64,000 nucleotides of DNA from Tubiluchus corallicola (lineage: Eukaryota; Priapulida; Priapulimorpha; Priapulimorphida; Tubiluchidae): contig JAQGDQ010000159.1 in NCBI GenBank assembly GCA_030141605.1, positions 186,001-250,000 on the forward strand, read 5' to 3'. A program made the translations under genes and the position numbers. Below, piece after piece: positions 52,201 through 64,000 of this stretch; within the stretch, counting starts at the first letter, position 1, and each line of letters starts with the position of its first letter. The notes below the pieces were generated by a model, which saw nothing but the letters and a program-made list of their open reading frames with translations, was not told where the DNA came from and did no database searches.

Positions 52201-55200
52201 AGTGATTAAGAGTGTTCTTGACGCGAAGGTAATCCAGGAACGGCGATTCAAGGCAAACACCCCTGGAATAGACTTTGTCAAATCATTCGCCCGAAGGAAC
52301 AATCTGGTTTTCAGAGTAGCTGGTAATATCAAGGGCGCCCGCAATAAGATCAGTGCACAAGACGTTCAACCCTTCCTTGCCAACGTAGAAGTTTCTATTT
52401 GAAAACTAAAACTAGACATTTTTTATAATTTTTTCATAGGGTGGCGAACTCACCCCCAACCAGCCAATCACAACCAGTTAACTTCAGCTACCTAGAATGG
52501 CATTAAACAGTGTTAAATTGTTAGTGGCGAATTCACCCCACGATAGTGTTTCATTCGAAAGGCAATATAAAGCTTGAACTAAGAAAATCGGTTGGGTAAT
52601 TCTCTTGCTATGGCAGGAAACGTAAAAAATACCGCTAAAATGTGGCGAACTCACCCCGTTTTATGGTAACTATAGTTCACTGTCACAAATGAAAAACGTG
52701 AACTTTTCTCCTATGGCAGAAATAGCTGTATTACTCATAAAACACTAACAACTTACCTCATCTTTAGATTTATCTAGTGCACCTCTCTGCTGTAGGAATT
52801 TAGTATAGGGATTGAATTCAGTGATTCTTCTGTCAGAAGTGTATGGATTGAATACTTGTGTGGCCACAACATTGGTTTCCAAGGTGGGACCTGGCAGAGC
52901 GGACTTGATTTCGAATCGTTTGTACCCACTGTTCACTGGACTTGGTGTGGTTGTACTGAATGGATTGTACATTACTGTCGTCGAAAACTGCTTTGGTGTT
53001 GGGGGTGGTTGCGTATGTACTGGAAGCCCTTGGGACGGCTGTCGCCTGTCCTCAGTAATTTCTTTTCTCCTTTCTCCAAAATTGGTGTAGGCATTCATCG
53101 TCGATGATGGTCGTGATGGGTTGTTCGTGGGCTTTAGAGAAAAGGGATTGAAAGTTTGAATACCACGGCCAGTATATTTTGAAGTTCCGCTAGTCGGAAC
53201 TGGAGAAGGTGGTCGAGTTTGGATGCCTCTTCCTGAAAGACAAAAGGAATTTCAAAGGAAAAAAGGAAAGACAAAAGCGGCTTGTGTGTAGCTCTGCAGC
53301 TTTTGCCGCTATTGCTGATGTTGCTGTTATTGAGCACTAATTGTTGATATCATTATTTTGTTGATAAGGTTGTTAAGCAATTAGTTTTTGTGATTTGTGG
53401 TTCTTGTTACTGGTATATTATTTGTGCCACTGTGGTTGTTGATGTTGTTAAGATAATTTCTGTTCTAGTCGCTGTTGCTGTTATTATTGTTATTGTTAGT
53501 ATTGCTGGGTGCCCCTGCAGTAATTGCTAATGAATAACAGTGTTGCCTAAAATGCTTATTGGTTTAACGCACATCCATATTTTCTTAAAACAAATTGAAA
53601 ACTTTCTGAATTTCTTACCGGTATAAGGTGTTAAAGATGGGGGACTTTCTGTTGGTGGAAGATTCGCTACAGCTACTGCCGATCCGGATCCAGTGAAATC
53701 TGACACAAGAACACCGCCTCCCACGCCATTGCTAGATACAATGCCTCCTACAGGGTACGCTCTGTTTCCGTGATTCTGGTCCGTCGGTTGAAAAATGTTC
53801 GATGACTGAGGTGAGTTGTCATTGAAAGGATCTACAAATACCGACAACAGTCCCAATTTATTTAGGGAAAATGTACTAGTCCATCCCATGCTTTACTCTG
53901 CTGTTCATTGTGAATATTAGACAACATTTATCTATGACAATCATAGCTTTATCGTAGTTTTAGGCAAAGATTATCTGTCAATTTGTGAACATTTTGTGTG
54001 TGAATTAAGTAGTAAAAATGAGTTACACGTACTGGAAAAATAAGGTACTTGACCAGATCCATGCTGAGGATGTGGTGATGGTGACAGTCCTGGCTGATTG
54101 TGACCACCCAAGTTATGTCTCATTCCATTTTGGTCATCACCTTGCCATTGATCATTCTGGAATCTACCTGGCTGGTAGAATCCCTCCACTTGTGGAGCAC
54201 TGTAGTGTCCTGACGGTGGTGCTTGGTAATCTGAATAATCTTGATAATCATTATCGGAGTAATCGTTAACCTCGTATGGATTCAGTGAATTACCAGAAGA
54301 ATGGAAACCATCTGATGGAGCACCTGCGTTTGGACGATATTTGCCTACGTCCACATTTTCTACTGGTATCTGACGTGGGTCATTTACTACTGCCCCAGGT
54401 GGAAGTGCCCTGTGCTGATCTTGGTCATCATACACACTATGAATTGGGGCTTTACGACTAGGCGATATCCCTTTTTGATTTTGTGCATCGGGTCCATCAT
54501 AGAATTGGTGCTTTGGCGCTTGGCGACTACTACCCTGATTCCGGCCCTCTATATAATCTGTATCTGGTGGTGCTTGCACTTGAAAAGGACTTAATCGCCT
54601 TCCGTAATCCTGGGTATCGTTTCCCTCTGAAACAAGGAAAGCTAAAATCAAGTTGCTTACTACTGTCCTTTTAAGCCTATAGGTTAACGTTCTCTATCAT
54701 ACATACATTTCCGTATGTATGGTAATCTTACTTTAGTAAAAGTAAAGGCCATACCTTCAAGATTAATTTCATTTAATGTGGTATTTACTAGCTGAGTATT
54801 GTTTGCACTTTCTGTCCGCTCACGATGGTTTTGACCACGCCGTCTTTGTGGCCGGTTTCCTGCAATGGTATTTTTGTGACACATTAAATGAGTGAAAGTG
54901 TTGTAAGGTATTATTTTGGGGATTAAATAAGCGTTAGTGCATTATTTGTATTAGTTTCCTTTTACGTGAATATCATACTGTACATAATATACACTTTCAT
55001 AATCTATGTGAGTGTATATATATAAATGGACATGATAAGTGGAAGTAGTATATACAAATATATACAACAAATATATATAAGAGACAGTCTAAAAATTTGC
55101 TTTCAACCTAAAAAGGTTGCAGTTTTGCAAACTTCTTTGTAAACGTGTGAACGACAAGCATAAAAAGTAACTCTATACTATGTGCTTAGTATAGGCCGTT

Positions 55201-56241
55201 GACAGGTCGCTTTTGCATTAGTTTTCGTTTGTACCGTGCAACCCACATGCAGTTTAGTACCAGTACTATACATGTACCTTAAATGTGAGGGTCTGATCAG
55301 AGTACCAATCGCCATTTCTTACCAGATTATTACAACTTTGGCAATTTTTTGGCAAATGTAGGCCGTTTGAGTGAATAATTTAGACTCAGAAATAAGAGTG
55401 CTGCAAGTAAGCTTGCGTGCTACAGTAATGACTTCAAATATGGGCACGCGAGTCTTGATAATTATGCTTAAGAACCCCGAAAGATCTTGTATATACGCAA
55501 CGTGTGAACGTACCACAGTGCCTTGTATTCTATAGTGTGTGAACGCAGGCGCGTGGATTGTCCGTTGACCGTTAACACATTCGACAATAGCATTCATGTT
55601 GTGTTTAGCACAAGTTTTGAAGTTTAAAAAAGTAAATAAAAACACCTAAGCCTATAGCTTATACAAAATACAGGGCGTGCTACAAGAAAGACGCGTATGC
55701 TGAAAGATCGAAGCTAATATAATCTTGCTTTCTATCTGCAATACGCAACGCATCATTATTGTTTTAATAAGCGATGGAGCACTAATTCAATAATGTATTT
55801 GACACCAACAGGCTAGAGTCCGTAAGCCTCGAAGCCTCTAAGCTGCTGACACGTTTGTCGTTAGGATGACAAGATTGTTTTAACATTCATTTAACATAAC
55901 CTTTTTATTGCATTTGCGAACATCGACTCGCGCGCTGGGTTGGGTCTAAGGAAAAATATTCAGAGTAATCCTTGACTCGACAATTTATAGACATTGGTAA
56001 GCGCTGAAGATACAAGATTGAGTTTTCCTAATGAGAATTCACGTCTATGTTTAAATTAAAGATAAACGAAATAAAACTTATGGTTGCTTTATTAAATGAA
56101 GTGATGAAACAAACCCATTTTATGACCAGCGTAAGATTCTGTTGTGTCGATGATTGTGTAGTCTGTTGTGTATGGCGTAATATCGAAGAAATCTATTGTT
56201 GAGGAAGCTTCGACATTATCGTTCGTTGTTGTAATAGCAAC
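46254..56241 (-). CDS. ZP-domain transmembrane protein, cuticlin-like, 1053 residues found, N-terminus missing
   Basis: Fourteen consecutive exons, all phase-consistent: 56241-56115, 54859-54755, 54626-54033, 53831-53619, 53232-52757, 51510-51403, 50953-50809, 50327-50146, 49118-48961, 48644-48484, 48136-47967, 47848-47774, 46983-46743, 46660-46254. The first five encode a low-complexity Pro/Gln/Tyr/Asp-rich extracellular region with repeated FNPY/FNPF motifs. The ZP-N module (50327-48961) has GCDIEN, FNGIVFCQGYYKSDRC and CGTEV; ZP-C follows with DIFVSRCYG, GCPTS and VFKFPDAEDVYLQCQCMVC. A basic GRGKR site before the membrane segment fits the usual ZP furin cleavage. A single TM segment (VLVSVMAILLLSVTIAVCLY) precedes a cytoplasmic tail ending in seven cysteines. 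Such proteins polymerise in cuticle or apical matrix. The donor at 54032 was chosen over an upstream GT at 54045 because only it keeps phase. Upstream exons with the signal peptide were not found. Confidence 0.9.
51716..52666 (+). mobile_element. Degenerate pogo/Tigger DNA transposon, 951 bp, inside a ZP-gene intron
   Basis: Terminal inverted repeats of 24 bp (51716-51739 and 52643-52666), starting CCGTAAAACGGGGTGAG on the left and differing at one base from the right copy. Both ends are flanked by TA (51714-51715, 52667-52668). Two further copies of the GTGGCGAA.TCACCCC word lie inside the right end (near 52441 and 52525). The element holds the N-terminal part of a transposase, oriented opposite to the host gene, but no DDE domain, so it cannot move by itself. 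Confidence 0.9.
51916..52402 (+). pseudogene. Pogo/Tigger transposase fragment: Psq-type HTH and CENP-B-type HTH, frameshifted
   Basis: The first frame, from ATG at 51916, reads MPRACTPVPGHRYQNYTPEA and contains a Psq-like helix-turn-helix (SAAARQFGVPRNTLSDKLSG). Near 52144 the frame must change by one base; the second frame, to a stop at 52402, has WGFLMTAIDLR, RRFKANTPGIDFVKSFARR and NISAQ-type residues of the CENP-B HTH domain. Together this is the DNA-binding half of a pogo transposase. The DDE catalytic half is absent. It lies within the inverted-repeat element. Confidence 0.85.
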
Positions 56242-57404
56242 CTAAAATTATATTAATTATATTTAACTGACTTATTAGCCATGTAATAAACTATGTAATA
56301 GTTGTGAATCAAAAATGAATATAGACATATAGATACATTTTGCTTTACAAAATTTGCTTTACAACATTTCAGCAATTGAAAAAAGTTCTCATTAAATAAT
56401 TAATTTTGCCCTTGCCTAAAATAACCTTAGATGATTGTTAATGTCAAAAACATCTGATGGCGTAGTATATATCGTTAATATTTTTCTTGTTTACTGACAG
56501 AGATTTTGTTGCCAAACAAGTATATCTCCCCAGGAGTGATATTAAAAAGGTTAGTTGGCATAAAATGTGTACCTCTGGTGTTCTTAAGATTAAAGACAAT
56601 GTCATAATCTGCCGCATATTTAACACACAATGATCAATAAGTTTTTGTATTATACAAAATTATACATGGAGCCACAAGGCAAAGGTCATCAGTATAAATT
56701 GAAATTTTGCCAATACGACAAGTAGCTGACACAAATTTAGATAATTGTTTAGACAAGTCACCCACATAAACAGAAAAAAGTACAGGCGACAAAAAAACCC
56801 TTGACGTACGCCATTGCTAACACAAAAACTATATAATAAAGTAATTTACGTAAACTTTTAAATTAGCAGATATTTAAAACTGTATAGCTAGGGACTTGTA
56901 ACAGATTTGGTGAAGTTTAGTATCATATCTAGTATGATTCTTGATAAGCTATTATGCTCAGTAATTATAGCTGACAATTAATGCAGAAAAGTGAAATTTC
57001 ACGCAATTTGCTGTGTCGTTGCGGCATCGTACGAAACAAAACGTGTTTACAAACGGGAAGTGAGTAGATTAATTACGACTCTTCTCTTTACACACATCGC
57101 AAGTGAAAGCTTACTGCATATTGGAGCACAGACTCCCACCCACATCCGCCGCACCATCCCCACCCCCAGAGCAATACTTCCGTACCTGTAGCGCATAATC
57201 ATTAATTATTAGCAGCCTTAAACATGGTTTACGCAATGTATATTACATGTTTGGTGTTTTTACTGGTATAATAGCTTGAGGTAGCATGTGATTTCATTTA
57301 CGTAATTTTCGTTTGATTACATTGAATCATGTGTACACCATTTACCAGTACCGAAAAGAAAAGTAGGGTAATTCAGGTCAAATTTTACACTGTATGTTTA
57401 AGGA

Positions 57405-58076
57405 TAAGCAGCGGGACTTTGGTTAAGTGGCCAGTCATTTATAGTGTGTATTTTTTCTATTTCACTTGAGAAGTCGTGAACACTGTTTTTACGTTCTATG
57501 TGAAACAAAATTTGTTTCAGGGTATGACTGGATTACCAACGCGAGGAATTTATAACCCGAAGCATTAGAAATCTACTTCGTTTTATCTGCGACAACTCAA
57601 TATTACTTAAAAGATATTTCATTTTGTAACCAAATGGTTTTTTAAAGCTTTGCAAATAGAAAACACCACATTATAACAGCGGATTGCCGGAATAAAAAGA
57701 ATGACAGAGGAAAAAGTTGACGGTCGACCTACAATTTTTCCTACTGCATTTGCAGACATATGTGAAAAGTGAAAAGTTGTTGTGCAGCAGTCAACATACA
57801 TATATATATATACATATTTTCTATTTGCAAAGCTTTAAAAAACCATTTGGTTACAAAATGAAATATCTTTTAAGTAATATTGAGTTGTCGCAGATAAAAC
57901 GAAGTAGATTTCTAATGCTTCGGGTTATAAATTCCTCGCGTTGGTAATCCCAGTCATACCCTGAAACAAATTTTGTTTCACATAGAACGTAAAAACAGTG
58001 TTCACGACTTCTCAAGTGAAATAGAAAAAATACACACTATAAATGACTGGCCACTTAACCAAAGTCCCGCTGCTTA
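57405..58076. repeat. Near-perfect long inverted repeat: two 260-bp arms, 153-bp spacer
   Basis: Left arm 57405-57663 is the reverse complement of right arm 57817-58076 over its whole length; one single-base indel was noted by eye (in the ACTGG(G)ATTACC stretch) and no other difference. The outer ends are TAAGCAGCGGG and its complement; the inner ends are GCAAATAGAAAA and its complement. The spacer has no coding frame. No clear target duplication flanks it. It could be a foldback-type element or a recent inverted duplication; the transcript would form a long hairpin. Confidence 0.95.
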
Positions 58077-58452
58077 TATATATACGTTTAGAATACAACC
58101 TTTTCAATGGCTATTTATATGTATAAATTTATTTAACATTTACACATACTTTATCCATGTATGTATGTATGTACTTTTTGTATTTTGTGAAATATATATG
58201 TTGTTGATTATGATGAAAACGAAGAAGATGATGATGATAACGATAATGATGATAATGATGATGGCGGCGATGGTTATAATTATAAGAATAAAGAGGCAAA
58301 TGAAACCGCACTGAATTGATTATTTTGGCAGTCATATCCGTTTCCTAACCACGCTGAGCTTTGTTTGGTAAAAGTGGGGTAATAATAATCTTTGTTATGT
58401 AGTTGTAAAATTGTTATTTACAACTGACGAAAACCTTGTTGATCTTATGTTT

Positions 58453-58472
58453 CTTATTATATTATTATTATT

Positions 58473-58517
<45 letters not shown>

Positions 58518-58599
58518 ATTATTATTATTATTATTATTATCATTATCATTAGTGGTAGTAGCAGCAGCAGTGGTAGTAGTGGTAGGAGTGGTAGTGGTT

Positions 58600-58669
<70 letters not shown>

Positions 58670-58755
58670 CAGAAACAGCAGCAGCAGCAGCAGTAGTGGT
58701 AGCAGTGGTAATAGTAGTAGTAGTATCATTATCATTATCATTCTTATTATTATAT
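58453..58755. repeat. Compound trinucleotide microsatellite (TTA)n (TTG)n (GTA)n (GCA)n
   Basis: About 300 bp of changing trinucleotide runs: TTA/TTG, TTA, then GTA with GTG and GCA interruptions, then GTA/TCA/TTA. Both strands show long spurious frames rich in Leu, Val or Thr; these are not genes. Confidence 0.97.
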
Positions 58756-60705
58756 TATTTGCATTACATTTACCATTATTGATATTATTGTCGCTAAGCA
58801 TACACCGCTACCAGCTAGCTATTTTTCTATCTGGATTCTCAAATGATCACCGGAAGTTTTTCAGTCAGAAGATTATCTCTAGTTTAAAGAGCACACTGAT
58901 ATAATATTAACACAATGCTGTATTGTACATCGTCACTATAACCTAATTTACCTGTTAATGTTACTTGTTAGAGCGCCAAATTGTTTATTAAGTGCGTAAA
59001 GTTTGCAAAACCAAACTTTTAAAGTTGGCATTCAGTATTATACAGCATTATGATAAATAGGACTTTTTAATATCAAGTGCTTTAGCGAGAAACGATGCCT
59101 TACCAGTTATAAAAGTAAGGAACAAAAATTAAAGTCGTACTATTAACATAATATAAGTGAAACAGAAATATGAAAACCAATAATCAAATTACATGCATTT
59201 GATAATAAACTAGAATATTAGTATAGGATTTTCAAATTATGTTTTTATTGGATTTGATCCAAAAGCAATCTATTTCAAGGTTGTACAAAAAGAAAACGAC
59301 TGGACTTTAATTATTATTGTTGCCATCATTCACGTAGTTTATTATGAGTCGGAATCTCCATTCAGTCTACAGCTAAGTAGAAGAAAGGTTCATTTGTTCT
59401 CTGCCGGTAATCATTTCTTGCGGCCTATGAAATATTGATATCCAATTACAGTACATTAGATTAAAATTTGCAAAAAGAAAGTGATCACAAATGAGATCAC
59501 GTATTTCGTGGAAAACTTATTAAAATAAAAATTCTTTTCCAGGAATCGCACAAATTTAGAGCAATCCGAATGCGCAAGCATAACTTGCACTATTCCGTTG
59601 TCATTGTCGCTGCACTTTTGACCTTTTGACGCTATTTAAAGGTCTTTTTTCAAGTGAGACTGAATTACGTCACGCATAGCGGAATCCAAATTAGACCAAA
59701 AAGCAGCAATAACAGGTGAACGCAAACAAAGTGTGTAATAATAAGGCTTTCACTTGTCACGGCTTATATCGAATTGGGCCATTATGTTTTATGTGCCTCT
59801 GATGTCTTTCAAATAGGTCGTTTTCTGTGTGCAGATTTCTTTTTTCTCTCCTCTGTTACCGCATTACATGCAAACCGCTCTAAGTTGAATGTATCAAAAA
59901 ATTATGTATTACTTTAGTGTTCAGTGTTCGTCATGACCATTATGTCAACAGTTTTGTGATCTGCTTCTTGTCGTACCTCTTAATCTTACTAGCTTCCTTA
60001 ATTTGAAATACGATAAATCTATTTGAATAGTTTTGCTTATTCTCTTTAATTGCAGCAACATTGCGGTACAGTAAAGTACAGCCATTTTATGTTTGGTATT
60101 TCACTATATTTCTGAGTTACTGAACAAACTCTTACTACAATTGAACTCTGAAGTTGCCATGGAAATTTTTCACCTTCAATGCCCAGAGCACTCAAACATT
60201 GATACCAAAGAAAAGCTGAAGAGCGGTCATCCATCCACCTACTAATTGAGTCAATATTCAGGTGACCATTCAACTATTTATCTCGTTTTCAAAGTGCACC
60301 CAATATAGTTTTCCAACGAGTGTTCAATATAGTTTTCCAATGTAAATTAATTTTAATCAAACTTTGTAATTTTTGCACATAGCTCATTCATTATAATAAG
60401 GTGACTGTAGATAAAATTAACAAAAATATATCCTATTAAGTTTATTTTCCACGGTTTCTACGACTACGCCAACACAATACGATGCACTGACACTCAAATA
60501 ATAGAGTAAAGAACGATTTTTTCACTAATTTTCACGGTAACATCTAGTAGGATTGAATAGTAATGTGTGTCTTATTAAATATGTAACAATACGCAACGAT
60601 CAATGTTCTGCTTGATTATTATTTTAATAGTTTTTTGCCGCATTTTCAGTCCACGAAAAGATATATTTTTGCATTTACAAAAAGGTTTATTCATTTAACG
60701 TTACT

Positions 60706-60896
60706 TGCTTATTTACTAGCTTACTTACTTACTTATTTACTTACTTACGCGCTTACTTACTTATACTGAAAAGGCTTACTCATTCAAAATTACTTGCTTG
60801 CTTTCATGCTTGCTTATTTATTAATTTACTTACTTACTCATTAACTTATCTGTTTACTTGCTTGTTTGTTTACTTACTTACTTAGTCGACGAGTGT
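60706..60896. repeat. Degenerate (TTAC)n/(TTGC)n tetranucleotide repeat
   Basis: Many TTAC units with TTGC, TTAT and CATG variants and two breaks. Non-coding. Confidence 0.85.
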
Positions 60897-62704
60897 ACCG
60901 TACCTGACGCACTAATTGATCCAGTAGATTTTCAGTCTTGTAGGAAAAGGGCAACTAGGTAATCAAATCCCGGGGCTAACTGGCTATATGAATGCCACGC
61001 TGCTACAAAACACGATCCAATCATTTTACTCGCTCTATTTGTTCTAGCGATTATTCTATATGTAGCCTTGCCAATCTTCCTTGCGCTAAATCGTTCAAAC
61101 AATTTATCTAAGTAATGATTCTAGCTGTGAGGTTTCTTTGCGCGATTAACGTGCGATCGACACTATTATCGGAATATTGCACATTCTTAGAGTGGGGAGA
61201 AATGTTTGTTTCACTCGGCTTTTTATGTTTAAATTTTATTTAATGCATTATTCATTATGATTCTTTTTCACGTTTTGCATGCAACTCACCTCTAGAAACT
61301 TCAAAGCTGGTAGACTGAAATTTGGCACTGTAGCTGTATAGCAGGCCCTTATAGATCTTGCAAAACCGATATACAAAAATTGAGTCAGGTGGGCGATAAA
61401 GAAAATTGGGAACCCACTTTGGCCTATTTGCTGCAAAATGATAACAGGAAGCCCCAAGTTTTTCTGCATCAGCAGAATTTTGGCAACGCGTACAACCGTC
61501 TAAATCTCTATCTACTCATCGATAGGGTCACTCATACGTTGAACTTTTTCTTGCCTATCGGAAGAAAATGTTGTTGTATAAAAATTTTGTTGCGGTCTAA
61601 CTTTTGGCACATCAAAGATCATGTAGAATAGAAAGAGCGAAGTGACATACGAGAACAGTACCACATCAAGTTGAGGTTTATCTACTCTACTGTCGACGCT
61701 TTCAATGCAAAAGGGTCATCTGACTGTTCACATATACTAATTACTAGGAAACACAAATGGAAGAATATATTGTGTCCAGTTTTCAATTGACACACGAACT
61801 TAAAAGGCACGACCAATATATTATTGCCTAGATTACTGTAAACTTGAATTTCTCATGTCAACGTTTCTTGGGCATTATAACCGTTTGAGTGTCTGCCAGT
61901 GCCTAAATGAATTCCATCTTTTTCGGACATTAAGCGTTAGTTTATTGATATTATTACTATCTTAATTATGATGATTTGTTTCGTATTTGTCATTTTGGAT
62001 AATTAATTATGGCATTGTTTTGAATGACGTATTATTACCCTGCAAATTAAATAATTACAAAGCCTTAAGCCAAATTACAGAATCACAAACGAATTAATTT
62101 CGCACGTCACTATGTAACTCATCGCATTCACAATGCAGTGTAAGGCAAATAAACGGTTTTGTTATTAAAAATTTCACTAAAGGAAGACCTAAAATTTTTC
62201 TGAATAGTAAGCCAAATATTTTTATTAAATTTTTGGTAATATAGTAGCAAAATTTTTATATATTAAGCAAATGTACTCTTACACGACTAACGTCTCTGTG
62301 ATATTGTTAATAAGTAACTGTGTAATTAAGTTTAGCCGGTAGGTATATTTGCCTCTAATAACAAATCAAACTTTTTAGAGTCATTCTTGGTCACGTCCTA
62401 GTACAGTATTTGCAAATATTATTAATTAAACTGAAAACCACTACATTTTAACACTAGGTAACTTTTGTGTAAAATTAATGTTTGTATTTGTTTTTGTTGT
62501 TATGGTGTTTATAAAGGCTTATCGTGAAATAAACAGTTAGTTACTTATACTTACTAGTCGCAACGATTTTCCTAGTTGTGGGTTTAGTTGGGAGAAATTT
62601 ACATAACTTTAGAAAAGCGGCAAACCCACCTTGTATGTGAACTTGAAAATAAATCCTGTTAAGCATTTAATTACAAAAGGAAAACGAAGTTTATGGCTAG
62701 TTAT

Positions 62705-62844
62705 TTAATTTTGTAAAGGAGGTGCTTTGGGTCGTTTGGCTCCTTTGATACGATTATAGTGTTTCGCAAGGTGTTTAGGCTTCTCGTGTTTTGGCGGGAC
62801 GGGAAGATTATTTTGTGGATTAAATTTGTCATTCAAAGTACCGC
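62705..62844 (-). CDS. Possible terminal coding exon of an unrecognised minus-strand gene
   Basis: The acceptor TTTTTGCACAG ends at 62845. It is followed by an open frame of 46 codons (two leading bases complete a split codon) to a TAA at 62705-62707. The peptide is basic and rich in Pro, Lys, Asn and His, with NPQNNLPVPPKHEKPKHLAK and the end KAPPLQN. There is no homology I recognise. Upstream exons should lie between 62845 and the right window edge or beyond. It could instead be the end of a separate transcript variant or a chance frame. Confidence 0.45.
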
Positions 62845-64000
62845 CTGTGCAAAAATGAGCAAAAATACAACTGACCCATACTTCACATACAGCACAATAG
62901 AGTCGACTGACCGAGACCCACTCAACGAAAATAATTGAGTCAGTAGACTAGTCTAAACCAGTGTCCTAACTGGCCCAGTTATACTCAATTAAGTTATTGA
63001 TATAAACTTCAATTTGTACTGCCTGCATTTGTTATGAAGATCAGTGTGTGCATTATAACTGTTCTGCCCTTAAGCGCAATGTGCACCGCAGTGACGCATA
63101 TAATCTATCACTTCCTGCGGTTTAACCTACAAAACATTTCCGTCCCTAAAACAAGCAAGGTTTTGTGCAAATTTCTGCTTCGGTTCTAATTAAGTGTAAC
63201 AGCCCTTTATTTAAGACGGTGAAATTCTTAGTAAAAAGTATTTCTGTATTGAGATTTTTGCAAAATAATAGTACAAACTTTCTACATTAGACCTGTAGAC
63301 CATGGAAAAAATAAAGTAATAGTATAAAATGATGTTGACTGCAGGTGTAGTTGATAATATGAAATGAAAAAAGATTGAAGCGCCTATGTAGCTAGTACCT
63401 TAACAAAATTTGATGCAGCACCACTATCATATTTTTATTAGCCCTGTAGAACTACTGGGAAATTAATTAAAGGACCAAGGTTTGTTGAAGAAAACCAGTA
63501 ATTATTATGATCTAGAGTTCAGAAGTGAGTAAACGGGAAATTGTTGCTGTCGTATAGTCAGTGATACCAAAATTAGGTTGATTCATATATATATGTATAT
63601 TATGCCTACATAATATATGTACCTGTACTCAGCTTTAGAAAACTGTAGAACTACTGGGAAATTATATATATAATAATTAATATATAATATTATACCTACA
63701 TCAGCATGTACTCAGCTTTAGAAAACTAATGTGCATGCTCTGAAAGCTTTTCGCTGTTATAGTACTAAAAAGAAGTTTATATGTTTGCCGTTTGTGGGAC
63801 ATTATTTCTTCTTAAATTCCGAACAAGTACTTAAATTCCGGGCTAAGTTGCACGGAATTGTTATCACTACATTTTCAGAAAAAATCGATTCCTTTTGTTA
63901 TAACTCGCGCAGCGAGAAAGTTCATTTCGCACAGAAACCACGCAGTTTTTCCGCTAGTCCAGTTAGCTCCAGTCATTGTTTTTATTGGTGGCAATTTATA
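62845..64000. other. Right edge; no gene recognised
   Basis: AT-rich sequence without a supported exon. A duplicated patch containing GTAGAACTACTGGGAAATTA occurs near 63445 and 63645, and CAGCTTTAGAAAACT occurs twice (near 63630 and 63713), indicating local duplication. Confidence 0.4.

Larger units (their letters stand above)
56242..62704. other. Largely non-coding stretch upstream of the ZP gene exons
   Basis: Apart from the inverted repeat and the microsatellites listed separately, no supported exon was found. The missing N-terminal exons of the ZP-domain gene (minus strand, the last of them ending in phase 0) should lie here or beyond. A minus-strand open stretch at about 60046-60250 is not bordered by a convincing pair of splice sites. 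Confidence 0.4.

Noticed and set aside
54018-54674. Plus-strand frames of 60-83 codons
   Set aside because: Antisense shadows of the Tyr/Pro-rich ZP-gene exon 54626-54033.
58411-58801. Long Leu/Val/Thr-rich frames on both strands
   Set aside because: Produced by compound trinucleotide repeats; no splice or start context.
60046-60273. Minus-strand frame RWMDDRSSAFLWYQCLSALG
   Set aside because: No family recognised and no consistent splice pair; may be an old transposon fragment.

Overview
The window is nuclear DNA from an invertebrate animal. It is AT-rich, the genes are split into many short exons with GT-AG (and two GC-AG) introns, and there are microsatellites, cut-and-paste transposon remnants and a Gypsy-type fragment. 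The phylum cannot be fixed. An ecdysozoan or other protostome fits best, because there is a cuticlin-like ZP-domain protein and a cluster of Spaetzle-like cystine-knot ligands. All gene models below were spliced by hand from reading frames, splice sites and intron phase.

Layout from left to right. Positions 1-463 (+) hold the last two coding exons of branched-chain ketoacid dehydrogenase kinase (BCKDK). Positions 2788-15158 (-) hold a complete-looking ZDHHC5/8-type palmitoyltransferase that ends in the family's EISV PDZ ligand. Across a 405-bp shared upstream region lies a divergent gene, 15564-44804 (+), a TLDc-domain protein like MEAK7 (TLDC1) with a myristoylation-type MGNQRS start. Its first intron carries a terminal-inverted-repeat element and a Gypsy pol fragment.

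The MEAK7-like gene has a 20-kb region (23566-43797) between two recognised exons. It contains, on the opposite strand, three tandem paralogous genes for small secreted proteins with 12 or more cysteines (here A, B and C; 189, 188 and 186 aa). Each has a TATA box, a non-coding first exon, exactly 10 nt between the last 5'-UTR splice site and the ATG, three coding exons all joined in phase 2, and a 151-nt last exon. The C-terminal cysteine spacing resembles Spaetzle/neurotrophin cystine knots. This cluster is the most interesting item in the window.

Positions 46254-56241 (-) hold most of a large ZP-domain transmembrane protein (14 consecutive exons, 1053 residues, N-terminus not found) that converges on the MEAK7-like gene. 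One of its introns contains a degenerate pogo/Tigger element with a TA target duplication. The right end (56242-64000) is mostly non-coding. It holds an almost perfect 260-bp inverted repeat, compound trinucleotide and tetranucleotide repeats, and a possible terminal exon of a further minus-strand gene at 62705-62844.
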